Origin: an uncultured Clostridia bacterium
Lineage (GTDB): Bacteria; Bacillota; Clostridia; Oscillospirales; Acutalibacteraceae
Length of the DNA: 9,495 nt
Reading direction: 5' to 3'
Assembly: GCA_947628595.1 (NCBI GenBank)
Contig: CANRAN010000041.1
Location: forward strand, 1-9,495
Shown: positions 1 to 6,879 of the stretch, one piece after another
Numbering within the stretch: the stretch's first letter is position 1
Layout of the letters: each line of letters opens with the position of its first letter
The notes under the pieces: model-generated
Seen by the model: the letters and a program-made list of their open reading frames with translations, nothing else
Database searches by the model: none
What the model was told of the DNA's origin: nothing
Program-made: the position numbers and the translations under genes

Positions 1-16
1 GTATTTCCGTTTTTGA
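1..16 (+). CDS. C-terminal tail of a probable MBOAT O-acyltransferase (partial)
   Basis: Bases 2-16 read Y-F-R-F-stop in one frame, immediately before the ribosome binding site of the next gene. MBOAT (AlgI/DltB-like) proteins encoded beside DHHW proteins commonly end in a similar aromatic tail of the form ...IYFxF. The position directly upstream of a DHHW gene is where an MBOAT gene is expected. MBOAT proteins are polytopic membrane enzymes that pass acyl groups across the membrane to an exported polymer. Only four residues are visible, so this call rests mainly on context; another frame (open to base 39) cannot be excluded. Confidence 0.4.
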
Positions 17-31
17 TAAGAGGAGTTTTAG

Positions 32-1407
32 ATGGATAATAAAGAGGCTCATACTGATACAGGACGTAAAAGAAAAAAGGGACTTAATAATATTCCAAGG
101 AAAGGTGTGGAGCATGGATTTGCGGTTATATCGCTTATGATAACTGTGCCGATATTTTTCACAGCTGTTTTGCTCTTGATTGTCTTGCCACGTCCCGAGG
201 TCTCGGAGATTGAAAAACGTAAGCTTGCGGATATAGCTTTAAAACATTATTTGGGATACATACCGAGGATGAGGTTAAGGTTGTAGGTAAGCCGTCGGTT
301 GTTCCGAAGCCTGTTAATGATGATAAAAATGAGCAGTCCGAAAATACAAAGCCGGATGTCGATGAAAATTCAAGGACTGAATCCCGGCAGGAAAGTGAAA
401 CCTCAGTTGAAGAAAGTCAAGCAGAACCGAGCAAGACCGAATCTTCCCAGGAATCCCCAGGGGAGGAGGAAGTTACTGTCGAAAATGGTATAATTGTTGT
501 TAAGGGTAACGGTCACTATCGTGCACTTGAGCTTTTCGGCGGAGGAAGCGGAAGTACGTATGCGGAATCTCTGAATAATTTCCATAGGGATCTCGGCGAC
601 AGTGTTAAAATTTATTCCATGGTTGCGCCGCTTGCAAGCGAGTATTATACTCCGAATAGCTATACTGATTTTAATGCAAGCCAGAAGGACAGCATAGAGA
701 GTATCAAAAATAAGCTTGATACGGGTATAGTTTCAATAGATATAACAGATGTGTTGGGAGAGCATAAGGACGAGGAAATATATTTCCGCACCGACCACCA
801 CTGGACACCGCTCGGAGCATATTATGCTGCAAAAACCTTTGCAGAGACAGCAGGTCTTGACTTCAAGGATCTCAATACCTATAAGAGGAATGACATGGAA
901 GGCTTTGTAGGTACAATGTATGGCTTTACGGGGGATGCAAATCTCAACAATGATCCGGAGGTGTTTTCATATTATACACCGGATAACATTGACAAATGTA
1001 TGACATACTACTACACGACAGACTTCAAATATACAGGAAAAGGAAAATTCTTTAATGGGGTAGGGGATATACGGAGTGCATATCTGACCTTTATGGGCGG
1101 AGATGAACAGGTTGTCAAGGTAAAGACTAATATTAAAAACGGTAAAAAGCTTCTTATTGTCAAGGACAGCTACGGTAATGCCATACCGGGATATCTGTTC
1201 GGCTCATATGAGGAAATATATGTTGTTGATATGAGATATTTTGAGCTTAACCTCGTCGACTTCGTAAAGCAGAATAATGTTACGGATATGCTTTTTACAA
1301 TGGTATCGTATTCGGCAGTCGGAGATAATGCAAATAATCTCGAAAATCTCAGGACTCAGGCAAAGGGTCAAAAAATCGTCGATGAAGGTCTGAAGGACGA
1401 GGATTGA
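32..1407 (+). pseudogene. DHHW family membrane-anchored SGNH-like protein, interrupted by an internal deletion and frameshift
   Basis: The start ATG at 32 follows a strong ribosome binding site (AGAGGAG, 19-25). The first reading frame gives a basic cytoplasmic N-terminus, one membrane anchor (residues about 30-52) and the conserved start of the outer part (EIEKRKLAD), then drifts into unrelated residues and stops at 284-286. The rest of the protein continues in another frame, open from 223 to 1407. It starts with FKTLFGIHTEDEV, passes through an acidic Ser/Glu/Pro-rich linker (about 298-486), and reaches a DHHW-family catalytic region with TDHHW at 790-804, the block GFVGTMYGFTGD, and KDSYGN at 1162-1179 followed by EEIYVVD. 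In relatives, as I recall them, about 45 residues separate the LA and LFG elements; here about 11 remain, so roughly 35 residues are lost together with the frame. No ATG, GTG or TTG lies in the second frame before 619, so re-initiation of the whole outer part is unlikely. DHHW proteins are partners of MBOAT acyltransferases in polysaccharide acylation, like DltD or AlgX. The break could be a true mutation or an assembly error. Confidence 0.8.
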
Positions 1408-1450
1408 ACGTAAAATTATTAAAAGAATAACTTTTTAGCAGGGAGAATAT

Positions 1451-3247
1451 ATGAAGGAACTTGAATATCCGTTTGAAAGCGATTATATAATTAAAAAGAA
1501 GAAGTCGATAAAGCGTACACTTTTAGCTGACGGCAGGAATAGGCTCAAGAAAAAAATAGCGGTATTCGGCGGCTCAACAACGCATGATATTATAGTATAT
1601 CTTGAACTGTTTCTGCTTGACCAAGGAATAGAGCCTGAGTTTTATGAATCCGAGTATGCACAATATTGGCAGGATGCTATGTTCCCGAGTAAAGAGCTTC
1701 TGAATTTTAAACCGGATATTGTATATATCCATACAACGAGCCGAAACATAGTTAATTATCCCTCTGTATCAGAAAGCAGGGAGCAGGTCGGCGAGAAGCT
1801 TCAAAGGGAATATTCAAAATTCGAGCGGATGTGGGAGAAGATAACAGAAACATATCATTGTCCGATAATACAGAATAATTTTGAAATGCCCTTTTACAGG
1901 CTTATGGGCAATAGGGATTGTTCCGATTACAGAGGTCGTTCTAACTTTGTGAGCAGGCTCAATCAGTTGTTTTATGAATATGCAGAGAAAAATGAGGGTT
2001 TCTATATAAATGACATAAACTTTATTTCTGCGTCCTACGGCTTAAAACAATGGAGTGACCCGTCATATTGGAATATGTATAAGTATGCCATGTGTACGGA
2101 AGCTATACCCGAATTTTCCTTTAACCTTTGCAATATTATAAAGTCCGTATTCGGGAGGAATAAGAAGGCTCTTGCACTTGATCTTGACAATACCCTTTGG
2201 GGCGGTGTTGTCGGTGATGACGGCGTTGACGGAATACAGATAGGGCAGGAAACAGGTGTTTCACAATCCTATTACGAATTTCAGAGCTATGTTAAGGAGC
2301 TTAAGGATATAGGCGTAATTCTTACAGTATGCTCCAAAAATGACCATGAAAATGCAATAGCAGGTCTTAATCATCCCGAGGGGGCAGTCAAACCGGAGGA
2401 TTTTATTGTAATAAAGGCTAACTGGGAGAATAAGGACAGAAATATAATAGAAACAGCAAACGAGCTTAATATTTTCCCGGATGCAATAGTGTTTGCAGAT
2501 GATAATCCCGCAGAAAGAGAAATAGTCCGTGCACAGGTGCAGGGTGTGGCAGTCCCTAAAATGGACAGTGTTGAAAATTATATCATAAATATTGACAGAA
2601 GCGGATATTTTGAGGTAACCAATTTCAGTGCTGATGACCTCAAAAGGAATGAGATGTATAAGGCTAATGCCGAAAGAGCTGCACAGCAGGCTTCCTTTGC
2701 CGATTACGGTGAATATCTGCTGAGCCTTGACATGAAGGCTGTTATTGATGATTTCATACCTGTTTATCTCCAGAGGATAACACAGCTTACCAATAAGAGT
2801 AATCAATTCAATGTTACGACTAAGCGTTATACCGCAACGGAAATGGAGGACGTATATCACAGCGATGACTATATACGTCTGTATGGCAAGCTCACGGATA
2901 AGTTTGGTGATAACGGGGTTGTATCTGTTGTCATAGGTAAGATAGACGGTGAGATACTCAATATAGATCTATGGATAATGAGCTGCAGAGTACTTAAGAG
3001 AGATATGGAGCTTGCAATGCTTGACAGGCTCGTAGAGCGGGCAGCCGAAAGGGGTATTAAAACCATAAAGGGATATTATTATCCGACAGCCAAGAATAAA
3101 ATGGTACGAGAGCTTTTTGGAGGCTTCGGCTTCACAAAGATCGAGGAGGACAGCGAGGGCAATACTGTGTGGGGGCTTGATATTGCGGGATATGAAAGGA
3201 AGAATCATGTAATTACAGTTGAAGATAATTCTTCACTTAAAAATTAA
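1451..3247 (+). CDS. FkbH-like HAD-IIIC family protein (predicted glyceryl loading of a carrier protein)
   Basis: A 598-residue protein with the three-part layout of FkbH-like enzymes. Residues about 34-215 resemble the SGNH-like N-terminal region (AVFGGSTTHDI, S42). Residues about 238-375 are a HAD domain with DLDNTLWGGVVGDDG (nucleophile candidate D244, acid/base D246), VCSKND (C294), a lysine region (K322/K328) and FADDNPAERE (D350, D351). Residues about 430-580 are GNAT-like, with LTNKSNQFN (446-454) and the family signature region WIMSCRVLKRDME (508-520, C512). Characterised FkbH enzymes take the glyceryl group from 1,3-bisphosphoglycerate, remove phosphate and load it on an acyl carrier protein. 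All main motifs are present, so the enzyme looks intact. The start has AGGGAG at 1440-1445, five bases before ATG. The carrier protein follows 18 bases after its stop, and the DHHW gene lies 43 bases upstream, all consistent with one operon. The exact acyl group is inferred from the family. Confidence 0.93.
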   Translation: MKELEYPFESDYIIKKKKSIKRTLLADGRNRLKKKIAVFGGSTTHDIIVYLELFLLDQGIEPEFYESEYAQYWQDAMFPSKELLNFKPDIVYIHTTSRNIVNYPSVSESREQVGEKLQREYSKFERMWEKITETYHCPIIQNNFEMPFYRLMGNRDCSDYRGRSNFVSRLNQLFYEYAEKNEGFYINDINFISASYGLKQWSDPSYWNMYKYAMCTEAIPEFSFNLCNIIKSVFGRNKKALALDLDNTLWGGVVGDDGVDGIQIGQETGVSQSYYEFQSYVKELKDIGVILTVCSKNDHENAIAGLNHPEGAVKPEDFIVIKANWENKDRNIIETANELNIFPDAIVFADDNPAEREIVRAQVQGVAVPKMDSVENYIINIDRSGYFEVTNFSADDLKRNEMYKANAERAAQQASFADYGEYLLSLDMKAVIDDFIPVYLQRITQLTNKSNQFNVTTKRYTATEMEDVYHSDDYIRLYGKLTDKFGDNGVVSVVIGKIDGEILNIDLWIMSCRVLKRDMELAMLDRLVERAAERGIKTIKGYYYPTAKNKMVRELFGGFGFTKIEEDSEGNTVWGLDIAGYERKNHVITVEDNSSLKN

Positions 3248-3265
3248 ATTCAAGGGGGAACCATT

Positions 3266-3508
3266 ATGGATACCAATACAATTTATGTAAGACTTAACAA
3301 GGTTTTCAGGGATGTATTTGATGATGACGATATCACGGTTAATGCAAATACTACCGCAAACGATATCGAGGATTGGGACAGCCTTGAACATATAACGCTT
3401 ATGGCGGCTGTTCAGAAGGAATTTAAGGTAAAGTTTTCAATGGGAGAAATTGCATCAATGAAGAATGTAGGGGAAATGGTGCAGATAATTGAAAAGCGTG
3501 CTAAATAG
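3266..3508 (+). CDS. Acyl carrier protein
   Basis: An 80-residue acidic, helical protein with the carrier-protein attachment motif DWDSLEHI. S39 is the expected site for the 4'-phosphopantetheine arm, which carries acyl groups as thioesters in the cytoplasm. The C-terminal helix region (EIASMKNVGEMVQIIEK) is also typical. A purine-rich ribosome binding site (AGGGGGAA, 3253-3260) lies five bases before the ATG. The gene is directly downstream of the FkbH-like enzyme, so it is most likely the dedicated acceptor of that enzyme's acyl group and the donor for the MBOAT protein, in the role DltC plays in D-alanylation. It is probably not the fatty-acid carrier AcpP, because no fatty-acid genes are near. 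It is the last gene before a terminator. Confidence 0.92.
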   Translation: MDTNTIYVRLNKVFRDVFDDDDITVNANTTANDIEDWDSLEHITLMAAVQKEFKVKFSMGEIASMKNVGEMVQIIEKRAK

Positions 3509-3521
3509 TTATTACTGTGTT

Positions 3522-3559
3522 ACGGGGCTTCCGATTATAAGGAGGTCCTGTTTTTTTTT
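3522..3559 (+). terminator. Intrinsic terminator of the acylation operon
   Basis: An 11-bp imperfect stem pairs 3522-3532 (ACGGGGCTTCC) with 3541-3551 (GGAGGTCCTGT) using three G-U pairs, around an 8-base loop. It is followed at once by nine T (3551-3559). It lies 14 bases after the carrier protein stop codon and reads on the + strand. Confidence 0.8.
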
Positions 3560-3575
3560 GTAAGTGTGACAGTAG

Positions 3576-3626
3576 AAAATGACAGCCGTACAGGTCCGGA
3601 TATTCCTGTACGGCTGTCAGATTTTT
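3576..3626. terminator. Probable bidirectional terminator between convergent genes
   Basis: A perfect 15-bp inverted repeat (TGACAGCCGTACAGG at 3580-3594 and its reverse complement at 3605-3619) surrounds a 10-base loop. On the - strand the stem is followed by TTTTCT, placed 18 bases after the glgP stop codon, so it most likely ends glgP. On the + strand it is followed by a base pair of spacer and five T (3622-3626) and can back up the first terminator. Confidence 0.8.
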
Positions 3627-3636
3627 ATATTGTTGA

Positions 3637-6048
3637 CTATTCAAGGATAACAGGCTTAGCATACCATATTGTATCGGCATAATCTCTTATACTGCGGTCG
3701 GAAGCAAATCTTCCTGCCTTGGCAATATTGATAAGCGACATTCTGTTCCATGTATTCTTTTCCTCATAAAGACGTGATGCTTTCTGCTGAGTATTGGCGT
3801 AGTCTGCAAAATCAGCAAGAACCATATACGGATCTGAGGTTGAAAGGGAATGTGCTATCTCTCCGAAACGATCACCAAATTCTGCACATATACCGTCAAC
3901 AGCAGCTTTGATGATGTGATTATTATTATACGGAATACCCGGATTATAGCCTTGTCTTTTTAGCTGGTTCACCTCGGGTGTCGTCATGCCGAAGATAAGG
4001 GCATTGTCATCGCCTACAACATCGTGTATCTCAACATTTGCACCGTCAAGCGTACCCAGAGTAATTGCACCGTTTATCATAAATTTCATATTTGAAGTAC
4101 CCGATGCTTCAGTGCCGGCAAGAGATATCTGTTCGCTTATTTCTGCGGCAGGTATAAGCTTTTCGGCAACCGATACACGGTAATCTTCGAGATATACGAC
4201 CTTAAGCTTTTTGTTTACACGGGGATCATTATTTATCTTGTCTGCAAGTGCCACGATAAACTGGATTATCTGCTTTGCAAAATAATAACCGGGGGCAGCC
4301 TTTGCACCGAATATATAGGTTTTTGGCGTATAATCCGCATCGGGATTATCCCTGAGCCATTGATAGGTGCTGAAAATATGAAGTGCATTTAGAAGCTGAC
4401 GCTTATACTCGTGCAGACGCTTTACCTGTACGTCAAAGATAGAGCTTGTGTCTACCTTTATTCCGTTATTTTCGAGAATGTATTTAGCCATTCTTTCCTT
4501 ATTCTTTTTCTTTATAACGGCAAGCTTAGCAAGAACTGCGGCATCATTCTTATATGCCATAAGACCCTCAAGAGCGTTTGCATCTTTTTTAAATTTATCA
4601 CCGATAAGCTCTGTTATCAAGTCTGCAAGACATGGATTTGACTGATTAAGCCAACGTCTGTGTGCGATACCGTTCGTTACATTCTTGAATTTCTCCGGTG
4701 TTACAGTATAGAAATCATTGAATACGGAATCCTTTAGAATCTCACTGTGGAGCTTAGATACACCGTTTATGGAATGTGAAGCGATAACTGCGAGGTTGGC
4801 CATTTTTACAATGCCGTCATTGATGATAGCCATTCTGCCGATTTTATATCCGTCAACGTTCTGTTCATGCATTTCTGCACAGAAACGACGATTTATCTCT
4901 TCTACTATCTGATAAATACGGGGGAGTTTTCTCTGGAAAAGCTCAACCTGCCAACATTCAAGGGCTTCGCTCATAACTGTATGGTTAGTATATGCAATAG
5001 TACGTGTAACAATATCCCATGCCTTATCCCAATCGTAGCCGCATTCGTCAAGCATTATACGCATAAGCTCGGGGATTGCAAGAACGGGGTGTGTATCGTT
5101 AAGGTGGATAGCAACCACCTCGGGAAGATTATCCAATGAATTATAATTCTTGAGGTGACGCTGAATTATATCCTGTATTGTAGCGGATACAAGGAAATAT
5201 TGCTGACTCAGACGCAGGCTTTTTCCCTCTGAGTGATTATCTTCGGGATACAGCACTCTTGTAATGCTTTCTGCAAGAGCCTTTTGTTCCATTGCACGGA
5301 CATAATCGCCGGAGTTGAACAGCTTCATATCGAAATTATCAGACGTAGCAGCCCAGAGTCTCAGTCTGCTGATGCCCTTGCCGCCATCGCCGGGAACAAG
5401 CATATCATATGGTGTTGCGATAATTTTAGTTGCGTTTTCTATTGATATGGAATGGTGATTATCGTGCCATGTTTCTATTACATTGCCGTCAAAATATACG
5501 GGTATGCTTTTCTCAGGGTGGGCCTGAAGCCATACCGCACCGCCGGGAAGCCAGAAATCCGGAAGCTCTGTCTGCCAACCTTCTACAAGCTTCTGACGGA
5601 ATATACCGTATTCATAGCGGAGGGAATATCCCATTGAGCTGTAATTCTGTGTTGCAAGACCGTCAAGAAAACAGGCGGCAAGTCTGCCCAGACCGCCGTT
5701 GCCGAGACCTGCGTCGGGTTCTTGTTCATATACATTTTCAAGCTTGATATTCATGCTTTTGAGAGCCTGACATACGGTATCCTCAAGACCGAGGTTATAG
5801 AGGTCATTTTTTAGTGAACGACCCATAAGAAATTCCATACAGAGGTAATATACGGTTTTACTTTGCTGCTTTTGAGCAGCATCACTGAAATCCTTATATT
5901 CCTGACGCATGATATCACGAAGAATAAGTGCTATTGACTTGTAATAGTGCTCGTCAGTCGCATCTGATGGTGTTACACCGAAGTTGTGTGAAAGCTTTGC
6001 TATTATAAGCTCTCTTACCTCACTTGGTGTGAGCTTTGACTTTGACAT
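3637..6048 (-). CDS. glgP: Glycogen/maltodextrin phosphorylase
   Basis: A GT35 family enzyme that releases glucose 1-phosphate from the non-reducing ends of glycogen or maltodextrin, using phosphate and a pyridoxal phosphate cofactor, in the cytoplasm. Clear family blocks run the full length: YYLCMEFLMGRSL (68-80), EPDAGLGNGGLGRLAACF (110-127), HLNDTHP, NGIAHRRW, KRLHEYKR (543-550), and EASGTSNMKF with the cofactor lysine K655, then LGTLDGANVEI. With the start at 6048 the protein is 803 residues, the normal family length. The frame stays open to an ATG at 6192, which would add 48 residues. The 6048 start is preferred because it has a strong ribosome binding site 9 bases upstream (AGGAAGGGG), the upstream ATG has none, and the extra residues do not resemble the family. 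No other glycogen gene is in the window, so the gene is probably monocistronic here. Confidence 0.97.
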   Translation of the reverse strand: MSKSKLTPSEVRELIIAKLSHNFGVTPSDATDEHYYKSIALILRDIMRQEYKDFSDAAQKQQSKTVYYLCMEFLMGRSLKNDLYNLGLEDTVCQALKSMNIKLENVYEQEPDAGLGNGGLGRLAACFLDGLATQNYSSMGYSLRYEYGIFRQKLVEGWQTELPDFWLPGGAVWLQAHPEKSIPVYFDGNVIETWHDNHHSISIENATKIIATPYDMLVPGDGGKGISRLRLWAATSDNFDMKLFNSGDYVRAMEQKALAESITRVLYPEDNHSEGKSLRLSQQYFLVSATIQDIIQRHLKNYNSLDNLPEVVAIHLNDTHPVLAIPELMRIMLDECGYDWDKAWDIVTRTIAYTNHTVMSEALECWQVELFQRKLPRIYQIVEEINRRFCAEMHEQNVDGYKIGRMAIINDGIVKMANLAVIASHSINGVSKLHSEILKDSVFNDFYTVTPEKFKNVTNGIAHRRWLNQSNPCLADLITELIGDKFKKDANALEGLMAYKNDAAVLAKLAVIKKKNKERMAKYILENNGIKVDTSSIFDVQVKRLHEYKRQLLNALHIFSTYQWLRDNPDADYTPKTYIFGAKAAPGYYFAKQIIQFIVALADKINNDPRVNKKLKVVYLEDYRVSVAEKLIPAAEISEQISLAGTEASGTSNMKFMINGAITLGTLDGANVEIHDVVGDDNALIFGMTTPEVNQLKRQGYNPGIPYNNNHIIKAAVDGICAEFGDRFGEIAHSLSTSDPYMVLADFADYANTQQKASRLYEEKNTWNRMSLINIAKAGRFASDRSIRDYADTIWYAKPVILE

Positions 6049-6206
6049 AATAAAAATCCCCTTCCTGCGGCGAGTCGCCGCTGTCAATTCGGGACGGTAG
6101 CTTATACAGTACATAAGTTTATTTGCCCGATCGGTGCTATATGTAGTATATCCCATTATTGCACCTGAATTTAATGAAAATTGTTTACTCATATAAAAAC
6201 AACATC
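6049..6206 (-). promoter_or_regulatory. Long structured 5' leader of glgP, possibly regulatory
   Basis: From the predicted transcription start near 6206 to the glgP ATG there are about 158 nt that can form several hairpins in the RNA. They are: GGTGC (6165-6161) with GCACC (6137-6133); TCGGG (6130-6126) with CCCGA (6093-6089), enclosing CTTAT (6117-6113) with ATAAG (6105-6101); and a strong GCGGCG-ACT-CGCCGC hairpin (6081-6067) directly before the ribosome binding site. GTCCC (6095-6091) could instead pair with GGGAT (6060-6056) in the ribosome binding site, which competes with the second stem. I do not recognise a known riboswitch class. The folding was judged by eye, so a regulatory role is an inference. 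Confidence 0.4.
6057..6066 (-). promoter_or_regulatory. glgP ribosome binding site
   Basis: The - strand reads AGGAAGGGGA, leaving about 8-9 bases before the ATG at 6048. It decides the 6048 start over the in-frame ATG at 6192, which has no purine-rich site. It lies directly against the hairpin at 6067-6081. Confidence 0.8.
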
Positions 6207-6212
6207 TATATC

Positions 6213-6241
6213 ATTATAACCCATTCTCAATAGATTTTCAA
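6213..6241 (-). promoter_or_regulatory. Predicted sigma-A promoter of glgP
   Basis: On the - strand, a -35 box TTGAAA (6241-6236) and a -10 box TATAAT (6218-6213) are separated by exactly 17 bases. This is close to the housekeeping consensus (5/6 and 6/6 matches) and predicts a start near 6206. Confidence 0.7.
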
Positions 6242-6264
6242 CCAAAATAAAGAATATTCTTTTA

Positions 6265-6293
6265 TTGTGTTATATATTGTAAACAGATATAAA
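6265..6293 (+). promoter_or_regulatory. Candidate upstream promoter for zapA
   Basis: TTGTGT (6265-6270) and TATAAA (6288-6293) are 17 bases apart on the + strand, in the AT-rich gap between the divergent glgP and zapA genes. It would give a leader of about 90 nt for zapA. The region is AT-rich, so chance matches are likely. Confidence 0.4.
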
Positions 6294-6318
6294 CCATTTT
6301 AGGTAAAAAAACAAAATT

Positions 6319-6351
6319 TTGCTTTTATATTCGGTAAAAATGTATTATAAT
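6319..6351 (+). promoter_or_regulatory. Candidate proximal promoter for zapA
   Basis: TTGCTT (6319-6324) and TATTAT (6343-6348) are 18 bases apart; an overlapping perfect TATAAT occupies 6346-6351 but at a less favourable distance from the -35 box. The start would lie about 30 bases before the zapA ATG. Confidence 0.45.
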
Positions 6352-6373
6352 ATTTTTGTATATTTATAAATTC

Positions 6374-6380
6374 AGAGGTG
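6374..6380 (+). promoter_or_regulatory. zapA ribosome binding site
   Basis: AGAGGTG ends eight bases before the ATG at 6389. It supports that start over the in-frame ATG at 6356, which falls on the likely transcription start region and has no such site. Confidence 0.65.
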
Positions 6381-6388
6381 TATTTTCG

Positions 6389-6862
6389 ATGGAAGAGAAA
6401 ACAAAGAATCGTATAAAAATAGATATTGCAGGTACAACATTTACTGTGCTTAGCATCGAGAGTGAGGATTATACCAAGGCCGTGGCGGAAAGGCTTAACA
6501 GAGAAATAGATGCGGTTCGCAGGGCTGCACCCGGACTCTCACTTACCTCCGCAGTTATGCTTGCCTCGCTTAATATATGTGATGGTATGACGAAGGCGGA
6601 GGAGGATTCTGACAAGCTCCGCAGTCAGGTTAAAGAATACCTGAATGATGCTGCAAGATACCGTGCCGAATATGATGCGGCTCTGAGAGAAAATGAAAAG
6701 CTTAAGAGGGATATAGAAACCTACCGCAAAAGACTCAGCGAAAAAGGCAGAACGACAGAGCCTGCGCCTGTTTCTCCTGCTGTCAAAACGGTACGTAAGT
6801 CTAATTCAAAAGAAGCAGAGGATGAGGAAAATCTGTCATTTTTTGATACCCCAAAGAAATAA
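6389..6862 (+). CDS. zapA: Cell division protein ZapA
   Basis: A 157-residue protein. Residues about 6-75 match the ZapA globular domain: KNRIKIDIAGTTFTVLS is followed by a SEDY-type turn, helix AVAERLNREID, and the SAVMLASLNICDGM helix. Residues about 65-118 form a charged coiled coil, as expected for ZapA dimers. ZapA binds FtsZ filaments in the cytoplasm and helps bundle them at the division ring. After the coiled coil comes a Pro/Ser-rich linker and an acidic C-terminal end with ENLSFFDTPKK (148-157). This makes the protein longer than the roughly 85-110 residues of simple ZapA proteins, although extended versions occur in clostridia. The gene for a U32 protein follows 17 bases after its stop, a pairing I know as common in clostridia, so they are probably cotranscribed. 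Confidence 0.85.
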   Translation: MEEKTKNRIKIDIAGTTFTVLSIESEDYTKAVAERLNREIDAVRRAAPGLSLTSAVMLASLNICDGMTKAEEDSDKLRSQVKEYLNDAARYRAEYDAALRENEKLKRDIETYRKRLSEKGRTTEPAPVSPAVKTVRKSNSKEAEDEENLSFFDTPKK

Positions 6863-6879
6863 TAAGAGAGTATGAGGTT

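Noticed and set aside
299..493. Open frame of 64 codons on the + strand
   Set aside because: It lies in a third frame across the low-complexity linker of the broken DHHW gene; its Lys/Arg/Pro-rich product is an artefact of that repetitive coding sequence.
619..1407. A separate intact gene starting at the ATG at 619
   Set aside because: The same frame is open and conserved well upstream of 619 (from about 235), no good ribosome binding site precedes 619, and the product would lack an anchor or export signal. It is the downstream part of the broken DHHW gene.
2261..2860. Open frame of 199 codons on the - strand inside the FkbH-like gene
   Set aside because: Fully antisense to a well-conserved coding region, with no family resemblance or ribosome binding site; a shadow frame.
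5430..5747. Open frame of 105 codons on the + strand inside glgP
   Set aside because: Antisense to conserved phosphorylase blocks; no independent support.
6049..6192. 48-residue N-terminal extension of glgP from the ATG at 6192
   Set aside because: The upstream ATG has no ribosome binding site, the added residues do not resemble phosphorylases, and the ATG at 6048 has a strong site and gives the normal length.
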